From Flavobacterium sandaracinum (lineage in GTDB: Bacteria; Bacteroidota; Bacteroidia; Flavobacteriales; Flavobacteriaceae): a DNA stretch of 64,000 nucleotides. A program made the translations under genes and the position numbers. Location of the stretch: NCBI RefSeq assembly GCF_004349135.1, contig NZ_SMFN01000006.1:21888-85887 (forward strand), written 5' to 3'. Shown in pieces: positions 51,810-60,140 of the stretch (the stretch's first letter is position 1; every line of letters starts with the position of its first letter). The notes beneath the pieces are model-generated. The model was not told the origin of the DNA, did not search any database, and was given only the letters and a program-made list of their open reading frames with translations.

Positions 51810-52832
51810 ATGAAAGCTAAAGCTACGTTAAAACAAATCGCAAAAGAACTGAATGTTTCTGTTTCAACAGTTTCAAAAGCGCTGAATGATAGTCCGGAAA
51901 TAAGTGACCTAACTAAAGTGAAAATAAAAGAATATGCAAAACTCAAAAATTACAAACCTAATGTGATTGGTCTCAATCTTAAAAATAGAAAAACCAAAAC
52001 AATTGGCGTTATTATTCCAAATATTTTGAATTCTTTTTTTGCCAAAGTATTTAGTGGTATTGAGAAAATTGCTGATGAAAAAGGGTACAATGTCATTATG
52101 TGTATCTCTAACGAATCAGCAGAAAAAGAAGCACATACGCTCGAAATGTTAAGTAATGGAACTATAGATGGATTTATTGTTTCAGTTTCTGAAGAAGCGC
52201 AAAAAAATCAAGATTACGATCATTTCTCAGCCATTATCAATGACGGAACTCCTATTGTTATGTTTGATCGTATTGCCGATGGCGTAGATTGTGACAAAGT
52301 AATTGTAGATGATTTTGATTCTGCTTTAAATTCGACCCAACATTTAATTGATTTAGGTTGCAAAAATATTGCTCTATTGTCTTCTATTGATAATCTAAGT
52401 GTAGGGAAATTAAGAGCTGATGGGTATCTCAAAGCATTGGAAAATAATAATATTGCTGTGAATAGTGACATTATTATACGAACGGATGCCGAAGAGGATT
52501 TGAAAGAAAAAATAGAAAAAATATTTGAGAACAAAATAGATGGAATCTTTGCTTTAGAAGAAAATGATTCGGTTGCGGCTTTGCGTATCGCACTCAAAAA
52601 GGGATTTAAAGTTCCCGAAGATATTTCAATTATCGGTTTTGCTGATGGAATTCTTGCTTCTCGTAGATTGTCTCCAAGCTTAACTACAGTGAGTCAACAT
52701 GGAATCGAGATAGGCGAAGTAGCGGCTAAGTTATTAATCGATCGACTGGAATCAAAAGAAGAATATCTTCCTTATGAAACGGTGGTGATTAAAACGAAAC
52801 TGAAAGAAAGAGAGTCTACACGTACCGTTTAA
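51810..52832 (+). CDS. LacI-family transcriptional regulator
   Basis: 340 aa. N-terminal helix-turn-helix ATLKQIAKELNVSVSTVSKALN (split ATLKQIAKELNV, SVSTVSKALN) with the hinge helix region KNYKPNVIGLNLKNRKTKTIGV, then a periplasmic-binding-protein-like effector domain (PNILNSFFAKVFSGIEK ... DGFIVSVSEE ... VMFDRI ... IGFADGILASRRLSPSLTTV). It represses or activates genes in response to a sugar or nucleoside. No sugar operon is adjacent, so its target is unknown. Confidence 0.95.
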   Translation: MKAKATLKQIAKELNVSVSTVSKALNDSPEISDLTKVKIKEYAKLKNYKPNVIGLNLKNRKTKTIGVIIPNILNSFFAKVFSGIEKIADEKGYNVIMCISNESAEKEAHTLEMLSNGTIDGFIVSVSEEAQKNQDYDHFSAIINDGTPIVMFDRIADGVDCDKVIVDDFDSALNSTQHLIDLGCKNIALLSSIDNLSVGKLRADGYLKALENNNIAVNSDIIIRTDAEEDLKEKIEKIFENKIDGIFALEENDSVAALRIALKKGFKVPEDISIIGFADGILASRRLSPSLTTVSQHGIEIGEVAAKLLIDRLESKEEYLPYETVVIKTKLKERESTRTV

Positions 52833-52860
52833 ATCTACACGCTATTTCATCGCTAATTTT

Positions 52861-52897
52861 ATAGCATTGTCAAAACTCAAAACTTTAACAATGCTAT
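52861..52897. terminator. Hairpin between convergent lacI-type and polA genes
   Basis: Perfect 10-bp stem ATAGCATTGT / ACAATGCTAT with a 17-base loop. No long T-run, so termination strength is uncertain. Confidence 0.55.
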
Positions 52898-52919
52898 AAC
52901 AATTAGTACAAAACCTGTT

Positions 52920-55778
52920 TTAATGTGCTTCCAGCCAGTCTTTTCCCATCCCTAAATCAACATCTAGAGGGACATCAAGTTTAAAGGCATGCTCCATTTC
53001 GTATTTAATCATCGGTTGTATTTTTTCGAGTTCTGAATTATGAACATCAAATACCAATTCATCATGTACTTGAAGTAGCATTTTACTCTTCCAGTTTTCA
53101 GAAGTTAGTTTTTCATGGATATTTATCATTGCAATTTTAATGATATCAGCAGCACTTCCTTGTATCGGCGCATTTACCGCATTTCTTTCTGCACCACCAC
53201 GAACAATTGCGTTTTGCGAATTGATATCTTTCAAATAACGACGACGACCAAGAATGGTTTGTACATATCCGTTCTCTCTGGCAAAATCTATTTGTTCTTG
53301 GATATAGGATTTTAATCTTGGATACGTTTGATAATATGCCTCAATTAAATCAGCGCTCTCTTTTCGGGATAAGTTGGTTTGATTGCTCAATCCAAAAGCC
53401 GAAACTCCGTATATAATTCCAAAATTGACTGTTTTGGCATGACTACGTTGCTCGCGAGTCACTTCTTCAATAGGCACATTAAAGACTTTTGAAGCGGTTG
53501 ATTTGTGAATGTCTTCATGATTTTGAAAGGCCTTGATCATATTTTCTTCACCACTCAATGCTGCAATTACACGCAATTCTATTTGGGAATAATCCGCAGA
53601 AATCAAAGTGTAATTTTCATCACGGGCCACAAATGCTTTTCGGATTTGTCGGCCACGTTCAGTACGAATAGGAATGTTTTGTAAATTTGGATTAGTAGAA
53701 CTCAAGCGACCTGTAGCGGCAACGGTTTGCATATAATCCGTGTGTATGCGTTTTGTAACTGCATCTACCTGTAAAGGCAATGCATCAACATAGGTATTTT
53801 GCAGTTTTATAAGTGATCGCCAATCAAGTATAGCTGAAACTATTTCGTTATCTTTTGCTAGAAAACTTAGGATTTCCTCCCCAGTAGCATATTGACCCGT
53901 TTTGGTTTTCTTTTGTTTGGCTCCCCCAATTTTTAATTTGTCAAACAAAATATCTCCCAATTGTTTTGGCGAAGCCAAATTAAATTTTTCGCCCGCAATC
54001 TCAAAAATAGCTGCTTCTAGCGTTTTGATATCGGTGTTCAATTCTTGGGATAAGGACTTCAAAAAGGGAACGTCTAACCGAATCCCCTCCTTTTCCATAT
54101 CAGCCAAAACTTTTACCAACGGAATTTCAATTTCCTCGAAAAGTTTTTTAGTGCCAGTTTTGTCTAATTCTAAAGTGAAAATTTCTTTTAGTTGTAAAGT
54201 TACATCGGCATCTTCAACGGCATATTCTTTGGCATCTTCGACTGGAACATCACGCATTGATTTTTGATTCTTGCCTTTTTTTCCAATTAACGTTTCAATG
54301 GATTGTGGGGCATACTTCAAGTAGGTTTCTGCTAAAATATCCATGTTATGGCGCATATCTGGATTAATTAAATAATGCGCAATCATGGTATCGAATAATT
54401 TTCCTTTAACAGAAACACTATAATTCGAAAGAATTTTTAAATCGTATTTTAAATTTTGACCAATTTTCTCGATGCTTTCATTTTCGAAAAATGGAACAAA
54501 TTTTTCTATTAAAGTTTGTGCTTCCTCTTGATTTTCAGGAAACGGAACATAAAATCCTTTTCCTTTTTCGTAAGAGAAAGAAATTCCAACCAGCTCAGCG
54601 TGCAAGGCATCTAATCCTGTGGTTTCGGTATCAAAACATACAGCAGCTTGGTTTTGTAAATTTTGCAACAGCAAGCGCAAGCCCAAATCACCTTGAACTA
54701 TTTGATAAGAATGTGTGGTGTTTTCTAATGTATTGTAAAATTGCTGGCGTCCTTCATCTGAAGAATCATCTGCTATAGCACTGCCAAAAAGATCAAACTG
54801 ATCTTCGTTTTTTGTCCCTACAGCTTTTGGGAGTGTTTTTTTGTACAGTTTATTTTCATCAATAGGACTAGCTGTGGTGGTTACAGTTCCACCTTTTTTG
54901 AATATAGCGTCAAATTGTTCTGCCATTCGTCTGAATTCTAATTCATTGAATAGTGCATCTGTTTTCTCAACATCAGGGGTAGATAATTTATAATCCGTTT
55001 CTTCGAAAATAACAGGGCAATCCAATAAAATTGTCGCTAGAGTTTTAGATAATAATCCTTTTTCTTTGTTTGCTTCAATATTTTCTTTCATTTTACCTTT
55101 TAGCTTATCGGTATTTGCTAAAAGATTTTCCATGGTTCCAAATTCCTTCAAGAATTTTTTAGCAGTAACTTCACCTACACCCGGTAAACCTGGAATATTA
55201 TCAGCAGCATCACCCATCATACCCAAGAAGTCAATCACTTGATCGGGTCTTTCAATTTCGAATTTTGCTAAAACCTCGGGAATACCCCAGATTTCTATTC
55301 CATTACCCATTCGGGCAGGTTTGTACATAAATATGTTTTCAGAAACCAGTTGTGCAAAATCCTTATCTGGGGTTACCATAAAGACTTTGTAGTTTTGTTT
55401 TTCTGCTTGTTTTGCTATGGTTCCAATTAAATCGTCGGCTTCATATCCTTTTACTTCTATAATAGGAATATGCATGGCCTTCAGGAGTTCTTGAATGTAG
55501 GGAATGGCAATTTTTATGGCCTCTGGTGTAGCATCACGATGTGCTTTGTATTCTGGAAAAATCTCATTTCTCAATTGGCTTCCGCCGTTATCAAAAGCTA
55601 CGGCTAAATGATCTGGTTTTTCTCTTTTTATTACGTCCATTAAGGAATTCATAAATCCCATAATGGCTGACGTGTCCATTCCTTTAGAATTGATTCGTGG
55701 ATTTTTTATGAAAGCATAATAGCCTCTAAATATTAAGGCGTAAGCATCTAGAAGGAACAGGCGTTTTTGTTGTGACAT
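52920..55778 (-). CDS. polA: DNA polymerase I
   Basis: About 952 aa. 5' nuclease domain about 1-290 (LFLLDAYALIFRGYYAF, YKAHRDATPE, TPDKDFAQLV, helix-hairpin-helix GLPGVGEVTAKKFL). 3'-5' exonuclease domain with CFDTETTGLDALHAE and IGQNLKYD still present, so proofreading is probably active. Polymerase domain with SADYSQIELRVIAAL (motif A), RSHAKTVNFGIIYGVSAFG (motif B) and LLQVHDELVFDVH (motif C). Start chosen at the ATG at 55778 (MSQQKRLFLL), because the longer frame would begin inside the -7 box. Confidence 0.98.
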   Translation of the reverse strand: MSQQKRLFLLDAYALIFRGYYAFIKNPRINSKGMDTSAIMGFMNSLMDVIKREKPDHLAVAFDNGGSQLRNEIFPEYKAHRDATPEAIKIAIPYIQELLKAMHIPIIEVKGYEADDLIGTIAKQAEKQNYKVFMVTPDKDFAQLVSENIFMYKPARMGNGIEIWGIPEVLAKFEIERPDQVIDFLGMMGDAADNIPGLPGVGEVTAKKFLKEFGTMENLLANTDKLKGKMKENIEANKEKGLLSKTLATILLDCPVIFEETDYKLSTPDVEKTDALFNELEFRRMAEQFDAIFKKGGTVTTTASPIDENKLYKKTLPKAVGTKNEDQFDLFGSAIADDSSDEGRQQFYNTLENTTHSYQIVQGDLGLRLLLQNLQNQAAVCFDTETTGLDALHAELVGISFSYEKGKGFYVPFPENQEEAQTLIEKFVPFFENESIEKIGQNLKYDLKILSNYSVSVKGKLFDTMIAHYLINPDMRHNMDILAETYLKYAPQSIETLIGKKGKNQKSMRDVPVEDAKEYAVEDADVTLQLKEIFTLELDKTGTKKLFEEIEIPLVKVLADMEKEGIRLDVPFLKSLSQELNTDIKTLEAAIFEIAGEKFNLASPKQLGDILFDKLKIGGAKQKKTKTGQYATGEEILSFLAKDNEIVSAILDWRSLIKLQNTYVDALPLQVDAVTKRIHTDYMQTVAATGRLSSTNPNLQNIPIRTERGRQIRKAFVARDENYTLISADYSQIELRVIAALSGEENMIKAFQNHEDIHKSTASKVFNVPIEEVTREQRSHAKTVNFGIIYGVSAFGLSNQTNLSRKESADLIEAYYQTYPRLKSYIQEQIDFARENGYVQTILGRRRYLKDINSQNAIVRGGAERNAVNAPIQGSAADIIKIAMINIHEKLTSENWKSKMLLQVHDELVFDVHNSELEKIQPMIKYEMEHAFKLDVPLDVDLGMGKDWLEAH

Positions 55779-55802
55779 GAACTGTGGTTTTTGTAAAGTT
55801 TT

Positions 55803-55810
55803 CAAAAGTA
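55803..55810 (-). promoter_or_regulatory. -7 box upstream of polA
   Basis: Reads TACTTTTG on the minus strand, 24 bases before the ATG at 55778. It overlaps the alternative upstream ATG and so argues against it. Confidence 0.6.
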
Positions 55811-56029
55811 CAAAACTTGTCAGATAAAGGAGAGCTGGTTTAAGTTATTTCTGTTTTATCTGCGATGTAACCCAATTTTATAAGAATATAATTTTAAGTG
55901 GCGTGTTCTTTTGTACGGATAGCGTATTGTTTTACTCGAAAGAAAACAGCTATAAATAATAAATAGTAATTTTTAATTCGTTTAAATTATAAGAATAATA
56001 ATATGTAATAATAAAAAACATGTATTTTA

Positions 56030-56055
56030 TCGATTAAATATGTATTTAATCGATA
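56030..56055. promoter_or_regulatory. Perfect palindrome, operator candidate
   Basis: ATCGATTAAATA and TATTTAATCGAT, 12-base arms around TG. The flanks also make a direct repeat ATGTATTT-ATCGAT. It lies 76 bases before the surface-protein gene. No other feature is seen in 55811-56130. Confidence 0.5.
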
Positions 56056-56130
56056 TATTGTTTAATTTTACTGAATGCTTTTGAGGATTCGTTGTATTCT
56101 CTATTATTTAATCTTTTTATTTTATTTATT

Positions 56131-57633
56131 ATGAAAAAAAATTACGCTACTACAAGGGTTTTACAAGCCTGTTTGTTATTTTTCATGATAATAACAACAA
56201 ATGTGTTTGGCCAGGTGGGCATAGGAACGATAACACCAAATGCAAGTTCTGTTCTAGATGTTTCGTCGACAACCCAAGGAATGTTGACCCCTAGAATGAC
56301 AACGGCACAACGAACGGCTATTGCGAGCCCTGCAGATGGTTTGATGGTGTATGACACGGATTTGAAATCGTTTCATTATTACAATTCAGCGGTGACTTCA
56401 TGGAATGTGATTAATAGCGGCGGTGCTACTGACAGACTTAAATTTAAGAGAATCAAATCTACAGATGTTTTAGCAACAGTTTTAGCTGCTGAGAAAGCGG
56501 CCGGTGGTGGAAGTAAGTATCTTTTAGATTCAGGAACTTTATATGAAATAAATGGACAAATATTAATGGATCTTCCTATTGAATTGAATAATGCTTATAT
56601 CGCAGGAATGGATTCAGGAGAGGATAAATTAGTTAATGTTAGTGGAGATCTTTTTACAGGAACAACTGGTGGATCTATTAGAGTGGTTACTCTAGTGGCA
56701 TCAGGATCAGGTAGAAAAGTCTTTAATATCACAGCAGATAAATCTCAAAATTTAATTCTAAGAGATTGTATTGTTGCAAATTCATCTAGTGTTGGCTTAA
56801 TATCAGGATTTTCATTAGTTTTTGTTAGTGTTGTGCAATTTGTAGCTAATTCAAATGGAATCATTTACGAAAACATTACAGAATTATTGATTAGTAATAC
56901 GGGGTGGTTTAGTAATAACTCTGGTACGTATGAGAAGCTTCAAGGTACATTTGATTTGGTACAAAAACAAGGAGGATTTAGTGAAGTATCTGGGTCAAGT
57001 ATTGGTTTTGATGTGTCCTCTAATCCTACAATAACAGGAGATGCTGTTATAGAGTCGGTTGTGTTTACAGGAGTGACTACTGGAAAATATGTGAATGGAT
57101 ATACTGGTGTAGGTGTTTATACAGGGTACAATTTTAATAATAAATGGAATATTCGTTGCCCGGGAATTCCTCAAGAAACAGATTTGGTAGCTACTGGAGG
57201 ATTGGCTTTTAATTATGAGGTTGGCTTTGGAGGGACTACTACTTTTAATTCCGCCAGTCCGAGTAATATTGTAAAAGTTGGAGGTGATTCAGTTGCTTCT
57301 AATCTGTTTAGATTGTCTACTGATAATCCAGCAGTTAGTAATAGACTTAAGTATTTGGGTAGTGGTAAAAGATTTTTTAATGTTAGTGGATCCATTTCTT
57401 TTCAAGTTTCAGGGGCTTCAATTTATATAATTTATGTTGCTAAAAATGGATCAACGACGGGTTTGACACAATATAAAGTTTATGGAAGAGGAGCGGCTTT
57501 AAATGATATTGTCGTGGTACCTATAAATGCCATCGTTGAATTATCTAATGGTGATTATGTTGAGGTTTTTGCTCAGAAGTATTCAGGTCCGACTTCATTT
57601 ATTACAACAAATATGACTCTAATATTAAATTAG
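56131..57633 (+). CDS. Exported surface protein with GIGTxTPNxSSxLDV N-terminal motif
   Basis: 500 aa from the ATG at 56131 (signal peptide MKKNYATTRVLQACLLFFMI then ITTNVFGQ). Right after cleavage comes GIGTITPNASSVLDVSSTTQ, GMLTPRMTTAQRTAI and GLMVYDTDLKSFHYYN, a module very common at the start of flavobacterial surface and tail-fibre-like proteins. The remainder is Gly/Ser/Asn/Val-rich, predicted beta, with repeated hydrophobic strands like a beta-helix, and ends in a jelly-roll-like segment (TGLTQYKVYGRGAALND). No T9SS sorting domain or enzyme motif seen. Probably structural or adhesive. Confidence 0.75.
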   Translation: MKKNYATTRVLQACLLFFMIITTNVFGQVGIGTITPNASSVLDVSSTTQGMLTPRMTTAQRTAIASPADGLMVYDTDLKSFHYYNSAVTSWNVINSGGATDRLKFKRIKSTDVLATVLAAEKAAGGGSKYLLDSGTLYEINGQILMDLPIELNNAYIAGMDSGEDKLVNVSGDLFTGTTGGSIRVVTLVASGSGRKVFNITADKSQNLILRDCIVANSSSVGLISGFSLVFVSVVQFVANSNGIIYENITELLISNTGWFSNNSGTYEKLQGTFDLVQKQGGFSEVSGSSIGFDVSSNPTITGDAVIESVVFTGVTTGKYVNGYTGVGVYTGYNFNNKWNIRCPGIPQETDLVATGGLAFNYEVGFGGTTTFNSASPSNIVKVGGDSVASNLFRLSTDNPAVSNRLKYLGSGKRFFNVSGSISFQVSGASIYIIYVAKNGSTTGLTQYKVYGRGAALNDIVVVPINAIVELSNGDYVEVFAQKYSGPTSFITTNMTLILN

Positions 57634-57657
57634 AATAGTAAAAGGAATTGTCTGTTT

Positions 57658-57695
57658 AAAATTGCATAATTCGAATTACAGAATAATGCAATTTT
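57658..57695 (+). terminator. Hairpin terminator after the surface-protein gene
   Basis: AAATTGCATAATTC against GAATAATGCAATTT (one mismatch) with an 8-base loop, followed by T residues. Confidence 0.75.
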
Positions 57696-57805
57696 TTATA
57701 TGTTTACTTCGGTTCTTTTTTAAGCTTTAATCAACCGTTAAATTTTAATTAATTAAAAGTGGCATTAGTTTATTCTTTTGTTATTTTGTCTAAAATTTAA
57801 TTAAA

Positions 57806-59041
57806 ATGATATTTCGTATCGTATTCTTGTGTTTAATTCTTCTCATTATTGAGCTTTATACCTTTCAAGTGTTAAAAACTTTGATAAAATCAAAGCCCGC
57901 ATTGTTTTCAATTCAGTTTATTAGCCTATTGATTTTAATATACATTGTTTATGCCTTTTCACAGTTCAATAGAAGCGTAGGACAAACACAACAAACGATG
58001 TTGACTACAGGTTTGTTATTAATTGTTTATGTCCCAAAATTAATTTTGACCCTTGTGCTAATGGGTGAAGACATTTTTAGATTAGGTGCAGGAACCGTAA
58101 ATTATTTTATTGATTATGACAAAGGCGCTGATTTCCTAAATTCCAGACGAAAATTCATCAGTCAAATAGGATTAGGAATAGCAGCAGTTCCGTTTTTATC
58201 ATTGATTTATGGAGTTACTGTTGGTAAATACAATTATAAGGTCATCAAACAACGTATTTTTTTTCCTGATTTACCAGAAGCTTTTGATGGTTTTACGATT
58301 ACTCAAATATCAGATGTTCACAGTGGCAGTTTTGATAATCCAGAAAAAATTAATTACGCGATTGATCTGGTAAATGAGCAAAATTCAGATCTTATTTTGT
58401 TTACTGGCGATATCGTGAATACGGATGCCAAGGAAATGCATCCTTGGATAGAAACATTCAATAAAATTAAAAAGCACGAATACGGTAAATATTCTGTTTT
58501 AGGAAACCACGATTACGGTGAATATGTTACATGGCCAACAGAAGCTGCAAAAGAAGATAATTTTAAAGCTATAAAAAACTTATATTGGGAAATAGGTTTC
58601 AATTTATTGCTGAATGAACATACGTTTATTGAAAAGGAAGGTGCTAAAATAGCGTTAGTTGGTGTCGAAAACTGGGGTCATAACTTCAAGCAGGCCGGAG
58701 ATTTAAATAAAGCAGCTGGATCTTTAAAGAAAGAAGATTTCAAGATTTTGATGAGTCATGATCCTTCACATTGGGAGCATGTAGTGCAACATGATGACAA
58801 ACATTACCATCTCACGCTTTCTGGGCACACACATGGAATGCAATTTGGTATCGAAATTCCAGGATACTTTAAATGGAGTTTGGCACAGTATGTTTATAAA
58901 CAATGGGCGGGTTTATATGAAAACCTAGGAAGATACGTTTATGTTAATAGAGGTTTTGGTTTTCATGCTTATCCGGGTAGAGTAGGTATTATGCCGGAAA
59001 TAACAGTCATTGAACTAAAAAAAGGTGTTAATGTGGCATAA
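57806..59041 (+). CDS. Membrane-anchored metallophosphoesterase
   Basis: 411 aa. Three or four N-terminal membrane helices (about 1-105 and one near 118-138) then a calcineurin-like phosphoesterase domain from about 155: QISDVHSGSF, FTGDIVNTD, VLGNHDYGEY, LMSHDPSHWEHV and LSGHTHGMQFG carry the Asp, His and Asn ligands for two metal ions. The homologous YkuE-like group acts on lipid or nucleotide phosphates. The substrate here is unknown. The thioredoxin-like gene follows by 73 bases. Confidence 0.92.
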   Translation: MIFRIVFLCLILLIIELYTFQVLKTLIKSKPALFSIQFISLLILIYIVYAFSQFNRSVGQTQQTMLTTGLLLIVYVPKLILTLVLMGEDIFRLGAGTVNYFIDYDKGADFLNSRRKFISQIGLGIAAVPFLSLIYGVTVGKYNYKVIKQRIFFPDLPEAFDGFTITQISDVHSGSFDNPEKINYAIDLVNEQNSDLILFTGDIVNTDAKEMHPWIETFNKIKKHEYGKYSVLGNHDYGEYVTWPTEAAKEDNFKAIKNLYWEIGFNLLLNEHTFIEKEGAKIALVGVENWGHNFKQAGDLNKAAGSLKKEDFKILMSHDPSHWEHVVQHDDKHYHLTLSGHTHGMQFGIEIPGYFKWSLAQYVYKQWAGLYENLGRYVYVNRGFGFHAYPGRVGIMPEITVIELKKGVNVA

Positions 59042-59114
59042 TACGTTAAAAATGCTACATTTGTAAAGTAGATATCTCTTTTTAGTGAATTTTAAAAATT
59101 AAATTTTTGGTTTT

Positions 59115-59411
59115 ATGTCAAAATTTGGAGAACTTATAAATACTCAAGTACCTGTGTTAATCGATTTTTACACAGAATGGAACGAATCTTCCGTTTCAAT
59201 GCATCCTGTTATCAGAGATGTAGCAGCTGCCCTTGGCGATAAAGCAAAAGTTATAAAAATTGATGTAGATAAAAATCAAGAGTTAGCAGATGCCTTGCGC
59301 ATCAAAGGTTTGCCTACTTTGATGATTTACAAACAAGGTCAAATGATTTGGAGACAGTCTGGAGAATTAGATGCTAATACGCTTATTGGAATCGTGCAAG
59401 AACAATTGTAA
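59115..59411 (+). CDS. Thioredoxin-fold protein without the catalytic cysteines
   Basis: 98 aa. The thioredoxin core is intact: VLIDFYTEW at the place before the active site, KVIKIDVDKNQELADALRIKG and the cis-proline segment LPTLMIYKQGQMIWRQSG. The active site W-C-G-P-C is replaced by W-N-E-S-S and the protein has no Cys at all. It cannot act as a disulphide reductase and more likely works as a binding or chaperone-like module. No signal peptide, so cytoplasmic. Confidence 0.88.
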   Translation: MSKFGELINTQVPVLIDFYTEWNESSVSMHPVIRDVAAALGDKAKVIKIDVDKNQELADALRIKGLPTLMIYKQGQMIWRQSGELDANTLIGIVQEQL

Positions 59412-59426
59412 ACGTGCTTTTGAGTC

Positions 59427-60068
59427 TTACAAAGCACCACAATTAAAATTATTTTCTTTTAAAAAAGCCAGTGTTTTTGGTAGCACGTATTCAAGATTTT
59501 TGAATGCTTTTATACTGTCATGAAAAACAATGATGCTTCCTGGCTTTAGATTAGACAGGACATTGTTTAAACATTGTTCTCTGGATAGTGTGGTATCAAA
59601 ATCAGCGCTAAGGACATCCCACATAATTATTTTGTACCCTAATTTTCGTATTTCTATTGATTGAGCCGTTTTTATCTTACCGTAAGGCGGACGAAATAGT
59701 TTATACTTTGAACTGTGATCTACAGTTTTTTCGATCACTTCTTCGCATAATCTAATATTTTTAAGGTAAGCATCAGCGGAAGTTTTCCAACCATTTAAGT
59801 GATTAAAAGTATGATTTCCTATACTATGACCATCGCTGATTACTTTTTTAAATATTTCGGGATGCTTGCCAATATTTTCTCCAATACAGAAAAAAGTAGC
59901 CTTCAAGTTGTATTTTTTTAATTCTTCCAAAACCCATATTGTAACTTTTGGAATTGGTCCGTCATCAAACGTGAGGTATACTGTATTTCCTGTATTGGAA
60001 ACGTCCCAAGTATATTTTGAGAATATTTTTTTGATAAACCAATTCGTCTTTATCCAGTAGAATTTCAT
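59427..60068 (-). CDS. Polysaccharide deacetylase family protein
   Basis: 213 aa NodB-homology domain. Metal and catalytic motifs: LTFDDGPIPKV (motif 1), SIGNHTFNHLNGW (H-x-x-x-H, motif 2), FRPPYGKIKTAQ (motif 3), IMWDVLSADFD (motif 4) and IIVFHDS (motif 5). It would remove acetyl groups from peptidoglycan, chitin-like or surface glycans. There is no clear cleavable signal; the N-terminus is short and basic, so location is uncertain. Confidence 0.93.
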   Translation of the reverse strand: MKFYWIKTNWFIKKIFSKYTWDVSNTGNTVYLTFDDGPIPKVTIWVLEELKKYNLKATFFCIGENIGKHPEIFKKVISDGHSIGNHTFNHLNGWKTSADAYLKNIRLCEEVIEKTVDHSSKYKLFRPPYGKIKTAQSIEIRKLGYKIIMWDVLSADFDTTLSREQCLNNVLSNLKPGSIIVFHDSIKAFKNLEYVLPKTLAFLKENNFNCGAL

Positions 60069-60089
60069 TTTGTAGTTATAAAATTAAAA

Positions 60090-60123
60090 AAAGGTAGCGA
60101 CATTTTTCAACGTCGCTACCTTT
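60090..60123. terminator. Bidirectional terminator between two minus-strand genes
   Basis: AAAGGTAGCGAC / GTCGCTACCTTT around a 10-base loop, T-rich on the minus-strand side. It closes the DUF2723 transcript. Confidence 0.85.
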
Positions 60124-60140
60124 TCTAATTGCTTTTAAGA

